Part shown: one piece after another, positions 15,701-20,392 of the stretch | Layout: every line of letters begins with the position of its first letter | Numbering within the stretch: the stretch's first letter is position 1 | Virus record (IMG/VR): IMGVR_UViG_3300032207_000403 | Location: 1-20,392 of that record | Reading direction: 5' to 3' (one strand) | Source: a virus | DNA length: 20,392 nt | Program-made: the position numbers and the translations under genes | Notes under the pieces: model-generated | The model's database searches: none | Told to the model about the DNA's origin: nothing | What the model saw: the letters and a program-made list of their open reading frames with translations, nothing else

Positions 15701-18700
15701 TCATTGGTCCAAATATGAGAAGGGCTTCTGATACATTGGACTTCAGACCTAGAGTTGCCACATTTGATCCAGATACAGCAACTGCTTCTCCATTTGACTA
15801 TAATTCTAGGGTATTTACTAATCAACCAAAACTTTTACTTGCTTCGAATGAAAGTTCGATCATTGGTTACAATTTCTACGTACCTAGAATTGATAGACTG
15901 TATCTTAACAAACTAGGAAATTTTGTTTATGTTGAAGGCGTAGCTGATAGAAATCCAAAACCACCAGAAAAGGTTGGTGATGTAATGTTATTGGCAGAAA
16001 TTAATTTGCCAGCATACTTGTATGATCCAGATACTGCTGATATCACTAGTATCGATAACAGAAGATACACAATGCGTGATATTGGTAAGTTAGAAGATAG
16101 AATTGAAACTTTAGAGCAACTCACATCTCTCAACTTACTTGAAGTCCAAACACAATCGTTGCAAGTAAGAGATGCCACAGGACTGGATAGATTTAAGAGT
16201 GGAATCTTTGTTGATGACTTTAAGAATTCTGATTTTGTAGATGATTCTTCTACAATGCTTCCAGATACTGGACTTTTGATTCCATTTAGAGATGCTGCCA
16301 CTGTTGAAGGACTTCTCTCTAGTGCTAACAGTGTTCCAGATGATGAAATCGACTTGTCAATTGATTTTGATCTGTTGGATTCAAATGTACAGAAGACTGG
16401 TAAATTAGTAACACTTAAGTACAACGAAGTTGAGTTTTTAAATCAACCACATGCTACTAAAGTAGAGAACGTAAACCCATTTGCTGTTGTTCTGTACAAT
16501 GGTAGTGTTACATTGAACCCACAGCAGGATTTCTGGGTCAGAAGACTTTGGAGACCAGCTCGTATTAGCATGATCCCCAATCCAGGTCGTCGTGGACAAT
16601 CATTTGGTGGAACAAGAGTCGTCTCTAATAGAGCCGATGTCTTTATGAGATCTAGAAACGTAAGTTTCGAAGCAGTCGGACTCAAACCAAACACAAGATA
16701 TTATCAGTTCTTGGATGGTAACGGAGCCGTTGATTTTGTTCCCAAACTTCTTGAAATTCAAGATCTGTCTGGTATTTTCCAAATCGGAGAAACTGTAATC
16801 GGAACAATTGGTGATAATGACGTTGAAATCTGTAGATTCAGACTTTGTAGACCAGATCACAAGAAAGGTCCTTTTGCTGCTCCTACAACCTCTTATACAA
16901 ACAATCCATACAGCATAGACACTGTTCCACCAGAGCAGTATTCTTTGGCAACTACTTTCCTGAACATCGATGTTCTGGCAATGTCTCAGAATGCCCTAGG
17001 ACAGTATCGTGGAAGAGTTGAACCTCAGATGAAGGTCAAGGGTGTTAACAGTGGTGCTCAAGCTGTAGTATCTGATGTCAGACTCCTCTCTGATAATGGT
17101 GGTGATCTCCTTGGTTGTTTCTTCCTTAGAAACCCATTAGCAAGACCAGCACCAACCGTAAGAATTAGAACAGGTACTAAAGAGTATAAACTTACCAACA
17201 GTCCTACCAATGCCGAACCATTACCAGGTAGTAAACTAATTTCTACAGCAGAAACTACTTATACTGCTAATGGTAGAGTTCTGGTCCTTCAGAATGTTCA
17301 GACTGTCTTCTTTGATCCTCTGGCACAATCCTTCTTAGTTGAAGATGACGGTGCTTTCATCACGTCGGTTGATGTGTTCTTTGCAAACAAAGATCCAGGC
17401 AATATTCCTGTTGAAGTTCAGTTGAGAACAATGGAGTTGGGCACTCCAACAACAACTTTAGCTTCTCCACATGCTAGGGTTTTGGTAAAACCAGAGGAAA
17501 TTACAACATCTAGAGATGCCTCTATTGCCACAAACATTAAGTTCCCATCACCAATCTATCTGGAACCAAACTTAGAATATGCTGTGGTTCTTCTTGCTGA
17601 CACAGATCAGTATGAAGTCTGGATTGCTGAGATGGGTAAGAAGACTGTTAATGCTAACGATCTTCCAGCAGCAACAGGTGTTGTTTATGCTACCCAGTAT
17701 TCCATGGGATCCTTGTTCAAGTCTCAGAACGGGTCTATTTGGTCTGCTTCACAGTATGAGGATATGATGTTTAAGCTCTACAGAGCAGACTTTACTGCTA
17801 GTGCTGGTAGTGCTTACTTCTACAGTCCAAAACTGGATGTTGGTAACAGTGGAACTAGAATTCTTGGTCAGGATCCAATCGAAACCTATCCCAGAAGACT
17901 AACAGTTGGTATTGAAACATATACATCTGGTGTAAGTGGCATCACTACACTTGCCATTGGTAGAAAGGTAACATCCGATAGCAAGAGTTATATATTTGGA
18001 ACAGTTGAGAATCAAGGTGGAAGAGTCAATGGTGTTGGAGTCTTCACTGGAGGACTGGGATATGGTCCAACCTCAGGTGTAACTTCTGTAGACACTTATA
18101 ACCTCACTGGTAATGGAACAGGTCTGAAGTTGAGTGTTACCGTTGGTGGTGGCACTAGTGCCATTACAGCAGCAACCATCGTTGCAGGTGGATCTGGATA
18201 TGTCGTTGGTGATACTGTTGGAATTGTTACTTCAGATCTCGGTTCTGGAAATGGTGCTGTAATTAACCTAACATCACTCTCTGGTGTTGATACTCTATAC
18301 CTCACAAACGTTCAAGGTGAGGGTCCAACCGTTGGAGCAGGTCTTTCCTACTATGATAACAGTGGTAGCATCAAGAGTGCCAATGTTAATGTTCTCAGTT
18401 CTAATGTAACTGGAGGAACTGTAAATGATGGTTCTTGGGCATTTGTTAATCATGTAGCACATGGAATGTATGCTGCTAATAACAAGTTAAATCTGTCCAA
18501 GGTTGTAGCAAATACACCTGTTCAAAGTCTGACAGCATCTCTTGGAGTTGACGACACAATCGTTTCTCTCGGTAGCACTGTAGGACTGGAAACATTTGAA
18601 GGTGTTTCTGTTGGTGCTGCTAACACTGGATATCTGATCGTTGGTGATGAAGTTATTGCTTATAACTCTGTTGGTGTTGGAAGTGTTGGAGTTCTTCAGA

Positions 18701-19764
18701 GAGGTGTTGACAACAGTCTGACTGTTACTCACCCAACAAATACAGAAACACGTAAGTATGAACTCAATGGTGTCTCTCTGAGAAGAGTTAACAAAGATCA
18801 TGATATTGGATCTCTCGATAAAACCATCGCTGGATATTACATTCAGATTGATAGATCAAACAGAGACACTGATGATACTCCAAATCAAGAACCACAACTT
18901 TCATTTACTACAAATGCCTTAGTTGGTGGTGCTAGAATTGAAGCAACTCAGAATGTTCAGTTTAACCAGATTGCTCCTAGATTTGATTTAGTCACACCTG
19001 GAGATAAGACTAATGCTAGTGGTAGTCTCAGAACTATCTCAGCAACAAGTGTAGATGGAACTGAAGTTTCCTTCTTGGATCAAGGATTTGAACCAATCGG
19101 TATCAATACCATCAATGATTTGACTTCACCAAGAATGATTGCTTCTAAGATCAATGAAGATGCCAGAACTACAAATCTACCACGTAACAAGTCACTGACT
19201 TTCGGAGTAGAATTTACTACAGATAGTTCTTATGTTTCTCCATATATCAATCTTGATGTTGCTAGTTTCCAACTCTTTGCTAATAGAATCAACAATCCTG
19301 GTGTAAACTATGCTCTTGATGGAAGAGTGAATACTGATGAGGATGATCCACATACCTCAGTTTACATCTCTAGAAGAGTTGATCTTGCTCAACCTGCTAA
19401 CTCTCTCAGAGTCCTTCTTTCTGCTTCTAGACCAGCAGAGGCAGACTTTAGAGTTCTATACAAGTTGGTAAGAGCAGATTCTAGTGAAATTGATCAAGCA
19501 TATGAACTATTCCCAGGTTATGAAAATCTTCGTGATACAACTGGAAATGGTTTTGGTGATGAGATAATTGATCCAAGCAGAAATACTGGTCATCCAGACG
19601 TTATTGTCCCACCAAGTCTTACTGAAAACGATTACTTAGAGTATCAGTTCAGTGCCAATAATCTTGATCAATTTACTGGATTCCTGATCAAAGTTGTCTG
19701 TACAACTTCAAACCAAGCAAGAGTTCCTACATTCTCAGACATTAGAGTTGTTGCCTTAGCATGA
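12724..19764 (+). CDS. Large virion structural protein, DUF4815 type
   Basis: The 2,346-residue protein opens with NPYFDDFDADKDYYRVLFKP and ARELTTLQSILQNQLENFGS within residues 8-55, the signature start of DUF4815 proteins of marine T4-like phages. Later landmarks of the same family, as I recall it, are DFRP (about 1004), a short coiled coil IGKLEDRIETLEQL (1120-1133), GIFVDDF, SRNVSFEAVGLKPNTRYYQF (about 1310), DPLAQSF (1531-1537), GSLFKSQNG (1662-1670) and a C-terminal segment ending FSDIRVVALA. Between about 1735 and 2025 lie two V-x-x-G-G-x-G-Y modules (1773, 1820) and an E...RG-x8-H module also present in the giant upstream protein. It takes the position of gp9/gp10 in T4, so a peripheral baseplate or fibre-attachment role is inferred. 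The start ATG follows gp8 by 4 nt with only a weak GAG upstream, suggesting translational coupling. The stop overlaps the next start as ATGA. Confidence 0.9.
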   Translation: MPQQTNLNVNPYFDDFDADKDYYRVLFKPGFPIQARELTTLQSILQNQLENFGSHIFKEGSIVIPGNVTFDNQYYAVEITATHLGTDVSVYIDNFVGKRIIGQESGVTAQVQYVLPQSLSERNNVTLYVKFINSATNYSFDGFTDGENLEALEPVDYGNTTIPAGNTFATCIPEDTNSIGAAAHIGDGIMFLRGTFARVTKQTILLEQYSNQPSYRVGLTVSETLATAKDDPSLYDNAKGFSNYTAPGADRLKITLTLSKKVLDDTTDVNFIELLRVENGEIRKIIKGSQYNIIRDYFAKRTFDESGDYSVEDFEFDLYNSLNDRTGNDGLYFSNQSTPQGSTPSDDLALLKVGPGVAYVKGYDVEKNGTTVLDVKKTRDTKKVESSSVDFEMGNLVRLNRVNGIPEFTGTVELYDQRRDNTGVGVGTQIGQARVYTVRPESAVGVVTDASTFDCYLYDLQTYTKLQLNATVDAGELPATAYIKGNGSGASGYATVVGSGKSEVFLRQTAGKFVVGESITINGITTVPRTIDSVTQFGSGDIRMLYQNSAALSGYSTDFMADVVLDFDTPFNYSVADTLSINNNGITTSPGNNFVNFKVGDIIRYQKPQAQEVTFNRVDSISVGGTFMTLSAVDNVQDVCEGTLPSSTTTTQFKLGRSRVRNEEEAYLYAPIDDGNIATVDFLGSDLKAVVQVTGKTTNASGVLTLQTSDITDLTDIVFDAFDEDRYVIIYSDGQIHPLTSDQVTVTSNTVTFNSLRFSESNIVVVATIRKTSIQNKKKVYNRVRTVEISKSKTKQSGTDANTSNSDGLDFNVFYGTRVQDKEICLNYPDVANVFAVYQSLDDVTVTLDTLNFFTNSEINDSVILGENVIGNDSGAVAKVVTKGANTITFVYLNENTFNTQENVIFQESNVIGQIQSFVPGRYNDVSSFFDLDKGQKDQYYDYSRLIRRDGYPEPTRKLFAIFDHYTVPSNDEGDIFTVDSYDAERFAKDIPVIGPNMRRASDTLDFRPRVATFDPDTATASPFDYNSRVFTNQPKLLLASNESSIIGYNFYVPRIDRLYLNKLGNFVYVEGVADRNPKPPEKVGDVMLLAEINLPAYLYDPDTADITSIDNRRYTMRDIGKLEDRIETLEQLTSLNLLEVQTQSLQVRDATGLDRFKSGIFVDDFKNSDFVDDSSTMLPDTGLLIPFRDAATVEGLLSSANSVPDDEIDLSIDFDLLDSNVQKTGKLVTLKYNEVEFLNQPHATKVENVNPFAVVLYNGSVTLNPQQDFWVRRLWRPARISMIPNPGRRGQSFGGTRVVSNRADVFMRSRNVSFEAVGLKPNTRYYQFLDGNGAVDFVPKLLEIQDLSGIFQIGETVIGTIGDNDVEICRFRLCRPDHKKGPFAAPTTSYTNNPYSIDTVPPEQYSLATTFLNIDVLAMSQNALGQYRGRVEPQMKVKGVNSGAQAVVSDVRLLSDNGGDLLGCFFLRNPLARPAPTVRIRTGTKEYKLTNSPTNAEPLPGSKLISTAETTYTANGRVLVLQNVQTVFFDPLAQSFLVEDDGAFITSVDVFFANKDPGNIPVEVQLRTMELGTPTTTLASPHARVLVKPEEITTSRDASIATNIKFPSPIYLEPNLEYAVVLLADTDQYEVWIAEMGKKTVNANDLPAATGVVYATQYSMGSLFKSQNGSIWSASQYEDMMFKLYRADFTASAGSAYFYSPKLDVGNSGTRILGQDPIETYPRRLTVGIETYTSGVSGITTLAIGRKVTSDSKSYIFGTVENQGGRVNGVGVFTGGLGYGPTSGVTSVDTYNLTGNGTGLKLSVTVGGGTSAITAATIVAGGSGYVVGDTVGIVTSDLGSGNGAVINLTSLSGVDTLYLTNVQGEGPTVGAGLSYYDNSGSIKSANVNVLSSNVTGGTVNDGSWAFVNHVAHGMYAANNKLNLSKVVANTPVQSLTASLGVDDTIVSLGSTVGLETFEGVSVGAANTGYLIVGDEVIAYNSVGVGSVGVLQRGVDNSLTVTHPTNTETRKYELNGVSLRRVNKDHDIGSLDKTIAGYYIQIDRSNRDTDDTPNQEPQLSFTTNALVGGARIEATQNVQFNQIAPRFDLVTPGDKTNASGSLRTISATSVDGTEVSFLDQGFEPIGINTINDLTSPRMIASKINEDARTTNLPRNKSLTFGVEFTTDSSYVSPYINLDVASFQLFANRINNPGVNYALDGRVNTDEDDPHTSVYISRRVDLAQPANSLRVLLSASRPAEADFRVLYKLVRADSSEIDQAYELFPGYENLRDTTGNGFGDEIIDPSRNTGHPDVIVPPSLTENDYLEYQFSANNLDQFTGFLIKVVCTTSNQARVPTFSDIRVVALA
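18040..18201 (+). repeat. Two V-x-x-G-G-x-G-Y modules in the DUF4815-type protein
   Basis: The pair VFTGGLGY (18040-18063) and VAGGSGY (18181-18201) encloses a Gly/Thr-rich stretch with GNGTGLKLSVTVGGG. The arrangement, motif then GxGA/TxLxxxV then a second motif, is the same as in the N-terminal part of the giant protein at 642-803, where VLSGGSGY is followed by GSGARLRAQI and then VLSGGVNY. The module is therefore a pair, not just a short motif, and occurs in separate genes. Confidence 0.65.
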
Positions 19765-19955
19765 TAAGAGTTGAAGGTCATAAGCATTTGTATCGTGATC
19801 CACGGTCAAATGCTATTGTCAATACTGATACACAAGGGTATCGGGAATATATTCGTATGAGAAATATGAAAAATAGTGAGAACGATAGAATAGCAGAATT
19901 GGAGAATGAACTGCAAGAACTTAAAAAACTAGTTCATGACTTACTGACAAGATAA
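19761..19955 (+). CDS. Small coiled-coil protein of unknown function
   Basis: A 64-residue basic-and-acidic protein. Residues 1-30 (MIRVEGHKHLYRDPRSNAIV and on to TQGYREYI) form a compact motif that I recall in small proteins of marine T4-like phages, with no function known to me. Residues about 38-62 (NSENDRIAELENELQELKKL then VHDLL) carry hydrophobic residues at heptad spacing and are a clear short coiled coil. The ATG overlaps the stop of the large upstream gene as ATGA, so its translation is probably coupled to that gene; there is no good separate ribosome site. Location between structural genes suggests a virion component, chaperone or assembly factor. The conserved N-terminal motif makes a chance reading frame unlikely. 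Confidence 0.8.
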   Translation: MIRVEGHKHLYRDPRSNAIVNTDTQGYREYIRMRNMKNSENDRIAELENELQELKKLVHDLLTR

Positions 19956-19958
19956 ATA
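19951..19958 (+). promoter_or_regulatory. Likely late promoter (GATAAATA)
   Basis: GATAAATA overlaps the last codons of the 64-residue gene (the TAA stop lies inside it) and stands 28 nt before the ATG of the next gene. It matches the late consensus at seven of eight positions. Position at a gene boundary and spacing similar to the promoter before gp8 favour it being real. Confidence 0.55.
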
Positions 19959-19986
19959 CCAATACAGGGTGCTTTACTTACAATAA

Positions 19987-20325
19987 ATGGCTGCCGTATA
20001 TGTATCCAATCTTAGCATAAGTGTCGGTGCTGATTTTAGTCAAAATTTCACACTAGCAGACTCGGCATCCGACAGTGTTTTAGATTTAACTGGTTATGGT
20101 CATAGTGCTGCTTTAAGAAAACATTTTCTTGCCACAACTAGCACTCCCTTTGCTACAAATGCTGGTGTCGGAACCGATGGCGTAATCACGGTATCTATGG
20201 GTGCAACTTTGACTAGCACCTTGAAACCAGGTCGTTATGTTTACGATTTAGTTATTAGAACTGGTGACACTAGAACCAGAGCTGTTGAGGGAACCGTTCT
20301 TGTTAGAGGAGGTGTAACGAGATAA
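19987..20325 (+). CDS. Small predicted virion structural protein
   Basis: A 112-residue product beginning MAAVYVSNLSISVGADFSQN and containing DLTGYGHSAALRKHF (about 33-47) and LKPGRYVYDLVIRTGD (about 79-94). The alternation of hydrophobic residues and the late GRYVYDLVI strand suggest a small all-beta, possibly immunoglobulin-like, fold. Similar short proteins sit among the structural genes of cyanophages; I do not know a specific function. The start at 19987 has no close Shine-Dalgarno sequence (AGGG at 19966-19969 is 17 nt away). The stop and the next start overlap by one base (TAATG). Confidence 0.82.
   Translation: MAAVYVSNLSISVGADFSQNFTLADSASDSVLDLTGYGHSAALRKHFLATTSTPFATNAGVGTDGVITVSMGATLTSTLKPGRYVYDLVIRTGDTRTRAVEGTVLVRGGVTR
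20305..20313 (+). promoter_or_regulatory. Strong ribosome binding site inside the preceding gene
   Basis: AGAGGAGGT contains a full AGGAGG core at 20307-20312, 12 nt before the ATG at 20325. It lies inside the coding end of the 112-residue protein (Arg-Gly-Gly). It is the strongest Shine-Dalgarno match before any start in the window and supports the TAATG start of the following partial gene. Confidence 0.6.
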
Positions 20326-20392
20326 TGGCAAACGTAAAAGTACGTGTTGGACAACAACCTAGTATTAAAGTATTAACCGTAGGAACCTCTGG
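20325..20392 (+). CDS. Start of a further predicted structural protein (3' partial)
   Basis: The first 22 codons read MANVKVRVGQQPSIKVLTVG followed by TS, and the gene is cut by the end of the window. The opening MAN-[VI]-KVRVGQQ resembles, from memory, the N terminus of a virion structural protein family of marine T4-like phages found at this place in the late region. The ATG overlaps the previous stop by one base and is served by a strong ribosome site at 20305-20313. Nothing can be said about its length or fold. Confidence 0.7.
   Translation, partial: MANVKVRVGQQPSIKVLTVGTS

Noticed and set aside
1183-16223. 19-base identity between 1183-1201 and 16205-16223 (both encode FVDDFK in part)
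   Set aside because: The flanks are not similar; a shared short peptide in genes with the same biased codon use explains it better than recombination, though it was the longest exact match I noticed between the two genes.
15927-16424. 165-residue open frame on the minus strand inside the DUF4815-type gene
   Set aside because: It lies wholly opposite a well-supported coding region with family motifs, has no ribosome site of note and reads as Ser-rich low-complexity expected of the complement of this codon usage.
1-20392. Defence island, diversity-generating retroelement or host metabolic gene
   Set aside because: No reverse transcriptase, template-repeat pair, nuclease, toxin or enzyme signature was seen; repeats are protein-coding and diverged, and all genes fit a late structural block.

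Overview
This window reads as part of the late (virion structural) region of a marine T4-like myovirus, most likely a cyanophage or a close relative infecting another marine picoplankton host. The basis is: (i) AT-rich sequence in which every gene lies on the + strand, packed end to end; (ii) a recognisable baseplate wedge gp8; (iii) a very large DUF4815-type structural protein typical of marine T4-like phages; (iv) a T4-type late promoter motif, TATAAATA, in the only long intergenic gap upstream of a large gene; (v) giant beta-rich, Gly/Ser/Thr-rich repeat proteins of the sort seen in marine T4-like phages. Host and species cannot be settled from the sequence alone. Comparisons with T4 proteins and marine phage families are from memory, not from a search.

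Layout. Nt 1-11096 is one open reading frame running in from upstream (no stop before the first in-window ATG at nt 54). It encodes more than 3,680 residues of a giant tail or baseplate protein in the position that gp7 occupies in T4 (gene order 6-7-8). It contains a YHYH-like domain, a short gp7-like core (DYYQ...HPAG), several families of internal beta repeats, including one with an invariant cysteine, and a C-terminal beta-propeller-like stretch. A 39-nt gap (11097-11135) holds a perfect late promoter. Nt 11136-12719 is gp8. Four bases later, 12724-19764 encodes a 2,346-residue DUF4815-type protein. Its stop overlaps (ATGA) the start of a 64-residue coiled-coil protein (19761-19955). A second late-promoter-like motif overlaps the end of that gene and precedes a 112-residue predicted structural protein (19987-20325). 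That gene overlaps by one base (TAATG) the start of another structural gene cut by the window end (20325-20392).

The genes probably act together as one late transcriptional block making baseplate and fibre-attachment parts of the tail. The main biological interest is internal architecture. Short beta-repeat modules (V-x-x-G-G-x-G-Y and E...RG-x8-H types) are shared between separate genes, which suggests a common pool of repeats used to elaborate the baseplate periphery. I saw no tRNA, CRISPR array, insertion sequence, integrase, defence system or metabolic gene in the window.
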